Source of the DNA: Streptomyces sp. P3
GTDB lineage: Bacteria > Actinomycetota > Actinomycetes > Streptomycetales > Streptomycetaceae
Direction of reading: 5' to 3'
Assembly (NCBI GenBank): GCA_016893485.2
Contig: JAFEKX020000001.1
Span: forward strand, 6,589,501-6,653,500
DNA length: 64,000 nucleotides
Shown: piece after piece, positions 31,401 through 41,017 of the stretch
How positions within the stretch are numbered: the first letter of the stretch is position 1
Layout: the number at the start of each line of letters is the position of its first letter
Notes under the pieces: generated by a model
Databases searched by the model: none
What the model was told of the DNA's origin: nothing
The model's input: the letters and a program-made list of their open reading frames with translations, nothing else
Translations under genes and position numbers: made by a program

Positions 31401-32262
31401 CGGTGAGGACCTTCTCCGCCTCGAGGCGGGCCTCGCGCAGTGAGGTTTCGGCCTCGGCCATACGGGTCTCGGCGGCCCGGCTCAGCTCGGTGGCCTGACG
31501 GCGGGCGGAGTCCGACTCGTTGACCGTGGAGCTGCGCAGCTGCTCGGCGTGGTCGGTGGCTTCCTGGGCCTGGGTGGAGGCCGCGTTCAGCAGGCGCTCG
31601 GCGTCGGTGCGGGCCCGGCGCAGCAGCTGCTCCGCCTCCGCGCGGGCCGCCTCGGCGTCCATCTCCAGCCGCTGCCGGGCCTCGGTGGCGACCCGCTCGG
31701 CCTCGGCGCGGGCGGCGGCCAGCGCCTGCTCGGCCTCGGCGCGCGACTCGTCCACGAGACGGCGGGCCTGTGACTCGGAGCGGGCGCGGAGCTGCTCGGC
31801 CCACGCCACGTTCTCGTTGACGTGGGACTCGACGGTCTGCCGGCGCTCGGCGAGCTCCTGGTCGAGCTGCTGGCGCCGGGTCACGGCCTCCTGGTGCAGC
31901 TCCGCCTGGAGGCGCGCGGCCTGCTCGGCGTGCTCCTGGAGGATGCGCTGGGTCTGCGCGCGGGCCTGGCTCAGCTCCCGCTCGGCGTCCTGCCGCAACT
32001 GGTCGGCCTGGACCTGGGCATTACGCAGCATCTGCTCGGCCTGGTAGCCGATGTCACCGCCGTCGTAAGCCGGTCGGGACATGAGGGTGCGGCGCGCCTC
32101 GTGCAGCTTGGCGCGCAGCACCTCGACCTGGTAGCCGAGGTCCTCGGCATGCTGGATCGCCTTTTCCCGCTCGGTCTTCAGCCGCTCCATCTCGGCCTCG
32201 AACCGAGAGAGGTGGTCGACGTCAGCCGCCGGCTCTCGCTCCTGGCGTTCGTAGCCCCGCAC
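28413..32262 (-). CDS. scy: Scy, tip-organising giant coiled-coil protein, one apparent frameshift
   Basis: Organises the polarisome-like tip-growth complex with DivIVA, FilP and ParA. GTG 32262 gives MRGYERQEREPAADVDHLSRFEAE, then a short N-terminal heptad region (to about residue 60) followed by about 1200 residues of Ala, Glu, Arg and Thr in the irregular 51-residue hendecad repeat known for this protein; EAE, RSEA and AERLR units recur throughout. The tail ends KSVEG. One extra G near 30216 has broken the frame. The reconstructed protein is about 1283 residues against 1326 recalled for S. coelicolor, so some repeat units differ in number. A single long strand of this composition also opens misleading frames on the opposite strand. 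Confidence 0.93.
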
Positions 32263-32470
32263 TGCGCGGTCCCATCCGTCCCCTGGTCACGGTTTACTCC
32301 AACGAGCGCCGTCCATCCGCCGAACGGTGCTCCCGGGGAATGGTGTCAGATCAACGACGGAGCATGGGCTGCTGCCCGACGCTCGCCCCCGAAACCCGGA
32401 CCCCGGCATGCCGTTGCCCCGGTTGCGAGCGACGACCGACCCCAACCCTACCGGCCCATATGTACGAGGG

Positions 32471-32911
32471 TCAGTGCTCAGGTGACTCAACAGGCGCCGA
32501 AGTGACCAGTTCTGTCAGTACGCCATGGCAATCCTTTGGGTGCAGGAACGTGATCCGCGACCCCATGGAGCCGATCCGGGGCTCGTCGTACAGAACGCGT
32601 ACGCCCTTTCCCCGGATGTCCGCGGAGTCGGTGGCGACGTCCGCCGTACCGAAGGCGATGTGGTGGACACCCTCCCCGTTCTTCGCCAGCCACTTGCCCA
32701 CGGCGGAGTCCTCGCGGGTGGGTTCGAGGAGCTGGAGGTAGGAGGCGCCGCCGTCGTCCGTGTTGTTGATCTTCAACATGGCCTCGCGCACGCCCTGCTC
32801 CTCGTTGACCTCGGAGTGGAACACCTCGAAGCCGTAGGTGGCCCGGTAGAACTCCACTGTCTTGTCGAGGTCGAAGCAGGCGATCCCGATGTGGTCGATT
32901 CGCGTCAGCAT
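32471..32911 (-). CDS. mce: Methylmalonyl-CoA epimerase
   Basis: Interconverts the R and S forms of methylmalonyl-CoA in the propionate pathway, feeding B12-dependent mutase. A 146-residue glyoxalase/VOC-fold protein with the metal-binding pattern: DHIGIA at residues 6-11, the HHIAF motif near residue 83, and Glu in TELVTS near the C terminus. Intact. It is divergent from the thiolase and 149 bases apart. Confidence 0.93.
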   Translation of the reverse strand: MLTRIDHIGIACFDLDKTVEFYRATYGFEVFHSEVNEEQGVREAMLKINNTDDGGASYLQLLEPTREDSAVGKWLAKNGEGVHHIAFGTADVATDSADIRGKGVRVLYDEPRIGSMGSRITFLHPKDCHGVLTELVTSAPVESPEH

Positions 32912-33060
32912 GTATGTAGTGCAGCGCTCGCGCGGTGGTTACGCAACGTGCGCGCGATCACACCGACGGCCCGATGACGGGGTGGACTACCGCTCAGTAC
33001 ATTTCAAGTAAACCCTCGTTCACTCCTCAGCTGAAAAACGCTGGAAGGGGATCGCACCTC

Positions 33061-34261
33061 ATGTCTGGAACGAACAGCACGACCTCGGTGATCGTCTCGG
33101 GCGCCCGGACGCCCATGGGACGCCTGCTGGGCTCCCTGAAGTCCTTCTCCGGAGCCGACCTCGGCGGCTTCGCGATCAAGGCCGCCCTCGACCGTGCGGG
33201 TATCGGTGGCGACCAGGTGCAGTACGTGATCATGGGCCAGGTGCTCCAGGCCGGGGCAGGGCAGATCCCGGCACGCCAGGCCGCCGTCAAGGCGGGCATC
33301 CCCATGAGCGTCCCGGCGCTCACCGTCAACAAGGTGTGCCTCTCCGGCCTCGACGCCATCGCGCTCGCCGACCAGCTCATCCGTGCAGGTGAGTTCGACG
33401 TGATCGTCGCGGGCGGCCAGGAGTCCATGACCAACGCCCCGCACCTGCTCCCCAAGTCCCGCGAGGGCCACAAGTACGGCGCGATCGAGATGCTCGACGC
33501 GATGGCCTACGACGGCCTGACCGACGCCTTCGAGAACATCGCCATGGGCGAGTCCACGGAGAAGCACAACACCCGCCTCGGCATCCAGCGCCCCGAGCAG
33601 GACGAGATCGCCGCCCTGTCCCACCAGCGCGCCGCCGCCGCCCAGCAGAACGGCGTCTTCGAGGCCGAGATCACCCCGATCGAGATCCCGCAGCGCAAGG
33701 GTGAGCCGGTCGTCTTCAGCAAGGACGAGGGCATCCGCGCGGAGACCACGGCCGAGTCCTCGGCAAGCTGCGCCCCGCGTTCAGCAAGGACGGCACGATC
33801 ACCGCCGGCACCTCCTCGCAGATCTCGGACGCGCGGCGGCCGTGGTCGTGATGAGCAAGACCAAGGCGCAGGAGCTGGGCCTGGAGTGGATCGCCGAGAT
33901 CGGCGCCCACGGCAATGTGGCGGGACCCGACAACTCCCTCCAGTCGCAGCCGTCCAACGCGATCCTGCACGCCCTCAAGAAGGAGGGCCTCGAGGTCGAG
34001 AGCCTCGACCTGATCGAGATCAACGAGGCCTTCGCCGCCGTGGCCGTGCAGTCAATGAAGGACCTCGGGGTGTCCACGGAAAAGGTGAACGTCAACGGCG
34101 GCGCCATCGCCCTGGGCCACCCCATCGGCATGTCCGGCGCCCGTCTCGTCCTGCACCTGGCCCTGGAGCTGAAGCGGCGCGGCGGCGGGGTCGGCGCGGC
34201 GGCGCTGTGCGGTGGCGGCGGTCAGGGCGACGCCCTGATCGTGCGGGTACCGAAGGCCTGA
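33061..34261 (+). CDS. Acetyl-CoA C-acetyltransferase (thiolase), two apparent frameshifts
   Basis: Condenses two acetyl-CoA or cleaves acetoacetyl-CoA. The nucleophile Cys93 is in VNKVCLSGLDA, the second active-site blocks NEAFAAV, GGAIALGHPIGMSGAR and CGGGGQG are near the C terminus. One base each is missing near 33762 and 33830, within conserved SLGKLRPAFSKDGTITAGTSS and SDGAAAVVVMS. ATG 33061, after GGAAGGGG. About 401 residues, usual length. It precedes meaB by 32 bases and is divergent from mce, so all three may form one acyl-CoA unit. Confidence 0.9.
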
Positions 34262-34293
34262 GCAGCAGTACCTTCTCGTAACGGAACGGAGCC

Positions 34294-35249
34294 GTGATGC
34301 AGGACGTCGCCTCGCTGGTGGCCCAGGCCAGGAAGGCCGGCCGCGCGCCGTGGCCCGGCTGATCTCCCTGGTGGAAGGGGCCTCCCCGCAGCTCAGGGAG
34401 GTCATGGCGGCGCTCGCACCGCTGACCGGCGGGGCGTACGTCGTGGGCCTCACCGGATCGCCGGGCGTCGGCAAGTCGACCTCGACGTCCGCGCTGGTCA
34501 CGGCGTACCGCAAACAGGGCAGGCGGGTCGGCGTCCTGGCCGTCGACCCGTCCTCGCCGTTCTCCGGCGGCGCCCTGCTCGGCGACCGCGTCCGCATGTC
34601 GGACCACTCCTCCGACCCCGGCGTCTACATCCGCTCGATGGCCACCCGCGGCCACCTCGGCGGCCTCGCCTGGTCCGCCCCGCAGGCCATCCGCGTCCTG
34701 GACGCGGCGGGCTGCGACGTGATCCTGGTCGAGACGGTCGGGGTGGGCCAGTCGGAGGTCGAGATCGCCTCCCAGGCCGACACCAGCGTGGTGCTGCTGG
34801 CCCCGGCATGGGCGACGGCATCCAGGCGGCCAAGGCCGGAATCCTGGAGATCGGCGATGTCTACGTCGTCAACAAGGCCGACCGTGACGGCGCCGACGCG
34901 ACCGCCCGCGAGCTGAACCACATGCTGGGCCTCGGCGAGTCCCGAGGCCCCGGCGACTGGCGCCCCCGATCGTCAAGACGGTCGCCTCCCGCGCAGAGGG
35001 CATCGACGAGGTCGTGGAGGCCCTGGAGAAGCACCGGGCGTGGATGGAGGAACACGGCGTCCTCGCGGAGCGCCGTGCGGCCCGGGCGGCCCGCGAGGTC
35101 GAGACGATCGCGGTCACCGCCCTGCGCGCCCGCATCGGCGACCTGCACGGAGACCGCCGGCTGAGCGCGCTCGCGGAACGGATCGTGGCGGGGAGTTGGA
35201 CCCGTACCGGGCGGCGGACGAGTTGATCGAGGGCATCACGCAGAGCTAA
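34294..35249 (+). CDS. meaB: MeaB GTPase chaperone for B12-dependent acyl-CoA mutase, four apparent frameshifts
   Basis: G3E GTPase that loads adenosylcobalamin on methylmalonyl-CoA or isobutyryl-CoA mutase and protects it from inactivation. P-loop GSPGVGKST, the DPSSPFSGGALLGDR stretch, the switch III region VETVGVGQSEVEI, and NKAD are present. Missing bases near 34348, 34805, 34965 and 35195 are needed; each falls in a G/C run. Start ATG 34294, with GGAG 7 bases upstream. About 318 residues. The partner mutase is probably IcmA at 48433 or a mutAB pair outside the window. Confidence 0.88.
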
Positions 35250-35447
35250 TCCGATGGCGGGGGCCGACACCCCGTCGATAGGCTGACCGCATGTTCCTCC
35301 TCTTGGCATAGGGCCCGCCCGGCCCGCGCACGGCAGCGATCACATCGACGATCACGAACGATCACGATCGCATCGGCTCGCATCGCAACGCCGTCGCGCG
35401 GCGCACAGGCGTCCCTTTCTCCTGCCTCCAGTTGAGGAACCTCCCGC

Positions 35448-36675
35448 ATGTCCGCGCCTTCCTCCACGCCGACTTCGGCGTGCCCTTCGTATGCCGCCGT
35501 ACTCCACGTCCCGTACGCCCGCCGCACGTTCGCCGCGGCGCTCGTCGGCCGCCTGTCGTACGGCACGGTCTCCCCGGCGGTCCTCCTCGCGGTCGTCCGC
35601 GCCACCGGTTCCTATGCCGCGGCCGGCACGATCATGGCCGCGTTCGGCACCGCGACCGTCCTCCTCATGCCTCTGCGCGCCGCCCTGGTCGACCGCCACG
35701 GCCCGCGCCGCGCCCTCCCGCCCATGGCCCTCCTCTACGGCGGTCTCCTGTGCGTCCTCGCGGCGGTGACCTGGAGCCCCGGGACGCCGGAGGTGGTGCT
35801 CGGCGCGGTGGCCGCCCTCACCGGGATGTGCGCGCCCCGCTGGGACCCACGATGCGCTCCGTGTGGGGCGAACTCGTAGATGACCGTGGGTTGTTGCAGC
35901 GCGCGTACAGCCTCGATGGCGTCGCCGAGGAACTCCTGTACGTCGTCGGCCCGTTGGTGGTCGGCGGAGTGCTCGGTTTTGCTCCGGCGGCTGCGGGGTG
36001 CTGCTCAGCGCGGTCCTCGTCGTCACCGGGACGTTCGCGTTCGTCATGTCACCGGCGCTGGCCGGGGTTCGCGTATCCGCAGGCGGGGGCGGGGTTGAGG
36101 CTCACCCGGGTCCGTGGACTCCTCGGCCCGGTCGTGGTGGCCGGGGGATGGGGCTCGCGTTGAGTGCGGTCTGTCTGCTGGTGATGGCGTTCGTGGAGCA
36201 GCGGGGGTACGGCGACGATGTCGTGCCGTGGGTGCTGGCGGCGCTCTCGGCGGGCAGTGCGGTGGGTGGGCTGCTGAACGGGGCGGTCAACTGGCGTACG
36301 GCCGCGGGGGTTCGGTTGTCCGGGGCGGCGCTGGGGCTCGGGCTGGCGTTGGCCGCCGGCGGGTTCGCCACGGGGCTCTGGTCACTCACCGTGGCGGTGG
36401 GGTGTGCGGGGTTCTTTGTGGCTCCGGCGTTGACCACGGCGTATCTGCTCGCCGACGAGACCGCGGTGCCGGAGGCGCGGACGCAGGCCGGGGCGTGGGT
36501 CAACATGGCGGTGAACGCGGGGAGTTCGGGCGGGTCGGTGGTGACGGGGCTGTTTGTCGGACGGCTGCCGTTGGGGGTCTGTTTCGTGCTTGCCGGGGTG
36601 ATGGCAGGGGGTGCGGGGCTTGTCGCTTGCCTGCCGCCGCGTCGTGGCTGGTCGCGCAGTTCCCCGCGCCCCTAA
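35448..36675 (+). CDS. Major facilitator superfamily transporter, several apparent frameshifts
   Basis: About 409 residues with roughly twelve hydrophobic segments. The motif-A loop between helices 2 and 3 is PLRAALVDRHGPRRALPP, typical of drug/proton antiporters; substrate unknown. ATG 35448 is taken from the start of the first conserved helix (YARRTFAAALVGRLSYG). Four or five shifts (about 35850, 35990, 36070 and 36155) break the frame. The C-terminal residues RSSPRP are encoded by a short intergenic-type motif (CAGTTCCCCGCGCCCCT) that is frequent at Streptomyces gene ends, so the last residues may not be native. Confidence 0.75.
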
Positions 36676-36717
36676 AAGACGGGCGTTGCCGCGGACCGGA
36701 CCCTGCAGGTCCCCGCC

Positions 36718-36995
36718 GGTCTGACCGAGCCCGTCCGGCGCCGCTCCGGCACGGGCCGACAATACTCAGCCCGTCCGGCGGCTTTCGAACACGGGCCGAC
36801 ACCAGCCGGCCCGTCCGGCGGCTCTCCAACGCGGGCCGACGGTACTCAGCCCGTCCGGCGCCTCTCCGACACGGGCCGGCGATACTCAGACCGTCCGGTG
36901 CCTCTCGAACACGGGCCGGCGATACTCAGCCCGTCCCGCGGCTCTCCAACACAGGCCCGCCATACTCAGCCCGTCCGGCGTTTGAGGACGAGGCC
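36718..36995. repeat. Tandem array of about seven 40-base units
   Basis: Copies start at 36718, 36758, 36798, 36838, 36878, 36918 and 36958 (partial). The common core in each is AGCCCGTCCGGCG near the middle and ACACGGGCC at the end, with substitutions. The last copy diverges into the common Streptomyces intergenic sequence CGTTTGAGGACGAGGCC. There are no spacers of unique sequence, so it is not a CRISPR array. It fills the space between the MFS and MarR genes. Confidence 0.85.
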
Positions 36996-37013
36996 CCTTC
37001 AGGGCCGATCGGG

Positions 37014-37034
37014 GTCTGGGGCGGAGCCCCAGAC
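37014..37034. terminator. Hairpin after the 40-base repeats
   Basis: A perfect 9-base stem (GTCTGGGGC with GCCCCAGAC) and 3-base loop lies between the MFS and MarR genes that converge here. Stable GC hairpin without T run; probable shared terminator. Confidence 0.6.
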
Positions 37035-37051
37035 GGTCCCTGTGCCCGGGG

Positions 37052-37528
37052 TCAGGGGCGTCCCCGTTGGCCTCGCAGGTGTTCCGCGATCGGCTTCAGC
37101 GTTTTGTTCAGTTCCGACAGACCTTCCGGCGTCACAAGATCGATGAAGTGCCGCCGGACGGACGCGACATGGTGGGGCGCGACCTTCTTCATCGTCTCCA
37201 GCCCGTGCTCGGTCAGCACCGCGTACAACCCACGCCGGTCCGACTCGCAGTTCTCCCGCCGGACCAGATCCGCGTTCTCCATCCGGGTGATCTGATGCGA
37301 GAGGCGGCTCTTCGACTGGAGCGTGGCGGCCGCGAGGTCGCTCATCCGCAGCCGTACGTCCTCCGCCTCGGAGAGATTCACCAGAATCTCGTAGTCGTTC
37401 ATCGTCAGGCCGAACGGCTGCAGATCCTTCTCGAGTTGGTATGTCAGCAGCCTGTTGACCTCCAGGTGGGTGCGCCAGGCGCACTGCTCCTCATCGGTCA
37501 GCCAGCGCGTGGCCGTCTCGGTCTCCAT
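37052..37528 (-). CDS. MarR-family transcriptional regulator
   Basis: 158 residues with the winged-helix core DYEILVNLSEAEDVRLRMSDLAAATLQSKSRLSHQITRMENADLVRRENCESDRRG around residues 45-100, in which LSHQITRM is the recognition helix. A lone Cys lies beside the wing (ENCESD). Intact, ATG 37528. Just upstream, 37533-37557, AT-rich DNA with TAAAATGTTGA could be its own operator. Neighbours do not reveal the ligand. Confidence 0.88.
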   Translation of the reverse strand: METETATRWLTDEEQCAWRTHLEVNRLLTYQLEKDLQPFGLTMNDYEILVNLSEAEDVRLRMSDLAAATLQSKSRLSHQITRMENADLVRRENCESDRRGLYAVLTEHGLETMKKVAPHHVASVRRHFIDLVTPEGLSELNKTLKPIAEHLRGQRGRP

Positions 37529-37620
37529 GAATGAAGTCTACCTAAAATGTTGAAAGGCGAACTAGTGAGGGTGGCGTGACGGCGCGCACATGTTCGACGT
37601 CACACTCCGCAGACTACCGC

Positions 37621-38414
37621 TCACAGCCCGAAGCGACGCTGGAGATCCCCAGCTGTCCGGGAAGGCGCGGTGCGCCCGCTTGCTGTGCGGGGCCTGTGTG
37701 AGCCCGCCCCCACCGGGTACCCCCGGCTCATGCGGAACGGCCCCCGTGGCCTGCTCGGCCATCAGCGCCTCGGACGACTGGAGCAGGACCGTGCCGGCCC
37801 CGACGAACTCGAACTGGTGCTCCTCGCCGGACGCCCCGCCGATGCCCGTCATCGCACGTAGGCCGCCCATCAGGCCGGTCATGTACGCGTGGTCGTAGTG
37901 ATGGCAGGGGGAGGGGCAGTCGGCCCAGCCGACGAGGGCCTGGGGTCGACTCTGATGGGGGTTCCATGAACACCACCGGGCCGTTCGAGGCGGCCACGAA
38001 CTTTCCGGTTCCGATGAGTGTCAGAAAGCCGGGAACAATCGACTGCTTGAGAGCGAGACTTGGCTGAAAAGCGAGCAAGTTGCCCGAGCGAATGGTCAGG
38101 TTGCCGTCGTCGAGGTCGTACGAATTGACGTCGAAGGCCCGGTCGGCGAGCAGCATCTTGCCCGAGCCCTCCGCCACGACCCAGTCGCTCGCGTGCAGAG
38201 GCGAATGGAACGACGTACGGACAAGTCGGTCGAGTCGCCCGTTCCCGATGCCGTTGAACTCCATCGAGCCGTAGTAGGCGATCATCTTCCCCTTCTGCAG
38301 GAACCACTGGCTGCTCTTGAGCTCCACGCAGAAGGTGTACTTGTTGACGTTGTCGTCGACCGGGAGGGTCATCGGGTCGTAGACCGTGGGGCCGGACCCC
38401 GCGTACTGGCTCAC
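37621..38414 (-). CDS. AIM24-family protein (first of three), three apparent frameshifts
   Basis: GTG 38414 begins SQYAGSGPTVYDPMTLP and the AIM24/TIGR00266 beta-roll follows with SGNLLAFQPSLALKQSIVPG and FLTLIGTGKFVA. Missing bases near 37952, 37713 and 37655 restore a C-terminal tail ending GQLGDLQRRFGL. About 265 residues. The start overlaps the stop of the second AIM24 gene by 4 bases (GTGA). In yeast AIM24 binds mitochondrial membranes; no biochemical role is established in bacteria. Co-translated with its two paralogues. Confidence 0.8.
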
Positions 38415-39061
38415 AGCTTCTCCTCCGACGCCTGGACGTACACCGCGCCGCTGCCGCTCAGCTCCAGCTGGAAGGCCTCGCCGGAGCCCCGGCCCACCAT
38501 GTCGCGCCAACCGAGCGCCGTGGACAGCTTGTTGCGTACGTCGCCGTGGTGGGCGACGTAGGCCTGCGGGTCGACATGGACGGGGCGGCCGGGGGTGATC
38601 GGGACCTCGAAGACCCCGCCGTGGGCCATCACGGCGACCGAGCCCTGTCCCTGGAGCGTGGTCGTGAACAGGCCCTGGCCGGTGACCTGGCCGCGGACCA
38701 TGCCCATGACGCCGCCCTGCGAGCCCATGAACATCGTGCCCTGCTGGAGGGTGCCCTCGAAGGCGAGGAGGCGGTCGGCCTCCACGTAGAGGGTGTCCCC
38801 GGTGAGGTTGATGATCTGGATGTGGTGGCCGCCGTGACCGAACATCACTGTGCCGCTGCCCTCGACGGTCATCAGCGGGGTCGCCTCGTTCGCCACGCGG
38901 CGCCCGATCATCGACATGACGCCGCCCTGGCCGCCCTGGATGTTCGGGGTGAAGGAGACCTCTCCCTTGTAGGCGAGCATCGCGCCGCGCTGGCTGTACA
39001 GCCGCTGGCCCGGCAGGACCGTGGCCTGGATCATCTTCGAGTTGATCTCGGTGAACGCCAT
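38411..39061 (-). CDS. AIM24-family protein (second of three)
   Basis: 216 residues, intact. Regular beta-rich repeats: LPGQRLYSQRGAMLAYKG, FGHGGHHIQIINLTGDTLYVE and FTTTLQGQGSVAVMAHGG are the AIM24 signature. Its ATG 39061 is 1 base before the stop of the third gene, so all three are tightly linked. The protein lacks signal peptide and membrane segments, so it is expected in the cytoplasm or peripherally bound. Confidence 0.88.
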   Translation of the reverse strand: MAFTEINSKMIQATVLPGQRLYSQRGAMLAYKGEVSFTPNIQGGQGGVMSMIGRRVANEATPLMTVEGSGTVMFGHGGHHIQIINLTGDTLYVEADRLLAFEGTLQQGTMFMGSQGGVMGMVRGQVTGQGLFTTTLQGQGSVAVMAHGGVFEVPITPGRPVHVDPQAYVAHHGDVRNKLSTALGWRDMVGRGSGEAFQLELSGSGAVYVQASEEKL

Positions 39062-39062
39062 G

Positions 39063-39703
39063 TCAGATGTCCCCCGCGATCGTGTTCCGCTCGCTGGGCT
39101 GGACGTAGACGAGGCCGTCGCCCTCGAAGCGGATCTGGAAGGCCTCGCCGCCGCCCTCCCCGAAGAGCGTGCGGAAGGTCACACCGGACTGGAAGGACTG
39201 CTGGAGGTTCCCCTGGTGCGCGATGTACGCGCCGGGGTCGACCGTCAGCGGGTACTGCCGGCTGACCCTGAGCACGACGGCCGGGCCGTCCGACATGATC
39301 GCCGCCTGGCCGTGGCCCTCGACGGTGGTCGTGAACAATCCGTTGCCCTGCGAGGCGCCGCGCAGTCCGGTGAACGTCGTGCCCGTCCGCAGTCCCGCGT
39401 CGGTCGCCAGCAGGTTGCTCGACTCGACGTACAGCTTGTCCCCCTGGAGACTCACGAGGTTGATCTCGGAGGCCCGGTCCGCGAACCAGCAGGTCCCCTG
39501 CCCCCTCACCTCCATCACCGTCATCTGCTCACCGGTGAGCCGCCGGGTGACCATCCCCGGATGCCCTCACCGCCGCCGCTCATCTTCTTGAAGGCCATCT
39601 GCCCGTCGTACGCGACCATCGAGCCGTTCTTCGCCTTCACGGCGTCCCCGGTCATGTCGACGGCGAGCACCTTGCTGCCCTGGAGTCGAAACATCGCCGC
39701 CAC
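39063..39703 (-). CDS. AIM24-family protein (third of three), one apparent frameshift
   Basis: About 213 residues; the first gene of the three in the direction of transcription. GTG 39703 (MAAMFRLQGSKVLAVDM) or ATG 39694 may be the start. The block GQGTCWFADRASEINLVSLQGDKLYVESS and FTTTVEGHGQAAIMSDGP parallel the second paralogue at the same positions. One base is missing near 39557 (GEGI-GMVTRRL). Three successive paralogues suggest a hetero-oligomeric assembly, as the family is known to make rings. Confidence 0.83.
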
Positions 39704-39806
39704 GCAGCGAAGGTAGCCGGAGGGGTGCGGTGGAGGACAGGGCCCGTGGGTGGAGATCGACCCTGATCTGTCCCCCTAAGGGCCGGTCCACGGCCTAAGG
39801 GCGGGT

Positions 39807-40137
39807 CTACGGGGTGTGGCGGGGCGGGTTCGGGGCGAGCCGGATGACGGCGGTGCCCGCGCGCAGGTCGACCGTGGACCAGGGCGGCGCCCCCGTCCTC
39901 CTCGTCGTCCCGCATCACCAGGGCGCTCTGCCGTTCCTTCAGCTCGGTCTGCTTGCCCGGCGACAGGCTCGCGTGCAGCTGCTCGAAGCCGGTCGCGGAT
40001 ATCTGCCCCTGCCGACCGGCGTTCCGCCAGGGCAGCGCGCCCGCGCGACCGGCCTTCAGGAGCAGCTGGTCGAGGAAGGCGAGCGCGGTCAGGAGGACGA
40101 CGAGCCCGGGCAGGGTCATGAAGAACACGAACTGCAC
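39807..40137 (-). CDS. Small membrane-anchored protein, possibly DUF6191 family, one apparent frameshift
   Basis: About 110 residues with one N-terminal hydrophobic helix (FVFFMTLPGLVVLLTALAFLDQLLL) and a soluble tail with ISATGFEQLHASLSPGKQTELKERQSALVMRDDEED. One base is missing near 39887; after it the frame continues to a TAG at 39807. GTG 40137 follows GGGGAGCAACC. The charge pattern suggests the DUF6191 family, but this is from memory. Divergent from the DUF3817 gene. Confidence 0.65.
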
Positions 40138-40261
40138 GGTTGCTCCCCGGAACGTCGGCTGTGGACCCCCAGTCTCGACGCGCTCAGCCGTTTGCCACAA
40201 TGGGTGAACGTTTGTGCTCGCGTTCACAAACTGTGGACGTCTCCCTCACCGAAGGTGACCC

Positions 40262-40605
40262 GTGGACATCAAGACCGCCACCGCCCTCCGCCGCCTCCGC
40301 CTGGTGTCGGCCCCGAGGCCGTGTCCTTCCTCCTGCTGCTCGTCTGCTCGGTGCTGAAGCGGACCACGGACTTCAACGCGGTGCCCGTCATGGGCATGGT
40401 CCACGGCGTCCTCTTCGTCCTCTACGTCCTCTTCTGGGCCGACGCCTGGAACCGGACCAAGTGGGGTGCCAAGACGGCCGCGTTCTACTTCGTCCTCTCG
40501 GTGCTGCCCACCGGCGGCTTCTTCGCCGAGCGCAAGCTCAAGCGCGAGGCCGAGGACGCGGTCATCGCCTCCCGCGCCCGCCAGGAAGGAATCGTGAGCG
40601 CATGA
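40262..40605 (+). CDS. DUF3817 membrane protein, one apparent frameshift
   Basis: About 114 residues, three hydrophobic segments, with VMGMVHGVLFVLYVLFWADAW and LSVLPTGGFFAERKLKREAE matching DUF3817 (YbaN/integral membrane) proteins of actinobacteria. One base is missing near 40308 (SAPEAVSF). GTG 40262. Its stop overlaps the ATG of the thiamine-binding protein (ATGA). A paralogue lies at 48010, on the far side of the CslA/GlxA region. Confidence 0.82.
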
Positions 40606-40894
40606 TCGTCGCCTTTTCCGTGACGCCGCTGGGTGTCGGCGAGGACGTGGGGAGTACGTCGCCGACGCGGTCCGCGTGATCCGCGAGTCCGGCCTCCCCA
40701 ACCGCACCGACGCGATGTTCACGTCCATCGAGGGCGAGTGGGACGAGGTCATGGACGTCGTAAAACGCGCCGTCGCCGCGGTCGAGTCCCGGGCCCCGCG
40801 CGTCTCCGTCGTCCTCAAGGCCGACATCCGCCCGGGCGTGACGGACGGCCTCACGTCGAAGGTGGAGACGGTCGAGCGGCATTTGGCGGAGTAG
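40602..40894 (+). CDS. MTH1187-family thiamine-binding protein, one apparent frameshift
   Basis: About 97 residues. IVAFSVTPLG at the start, SGLPNRTDAMFTSIEGEWDEVMDVVKRAV and RVSVVLKADIRPG match the YkoF/MTH1187 fold that binds thiamine or small ligands in oligomers. One base missing near 40650. It is co-translated with the DUF3817 gene, an association commonly seen in actinobacteria. Followed by repeats and a long non-coding region. Confidence 0.85.
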
Positions 40895-40898
40895 GCCG

Positions 40899-41017
40899 GG
40901 TTCCCTCCGGGGTGCCGAGTCCCTTTCGGGTGGGGCGTGTTGTTCTCGGGTAGGTCGGGTTCCCTTCGGGGCGGCGAGTCCCCTTCGGGCAGGGCGAGTC
41001 CTTCTCGGGTGGGGCGA
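40899..41017 (+). repeat. Six-copy 20-base tandem repeat with UUCG-type hairpins
   Basis: Units begin at 40899, 40919, 40939, 40959 (19 bases), 40978 and 40998. Each contains a C/T-rich then G-rich part such as CCCTTCGGG, where a TTCG loop closes a 3-4 base stem. As RNA this would make a string of small tetraloop hairpins right after the thiamine-binding gene, possibly a terminator or RNA-stabilising 3' end. Confidence 0.75.

Noticed and set aside
28360..31443. Long antisense frame over scy rich in Ser, Ala and Arg
   Set aside because: The mirror of the repetitive Ala/Glu codons of scy; composition explains the open frame and no family fits.
27297..32262. Cellulose-binding label for FilP and Scy homologues
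   Set aside because: Both sequences are pure coiled-coil without any carbohydrate-binding module.
36718..36995. CRISPR array
   Set aside because: Units are contiguous copies of one another with point changes and no unique spacers; no cas genes are near.
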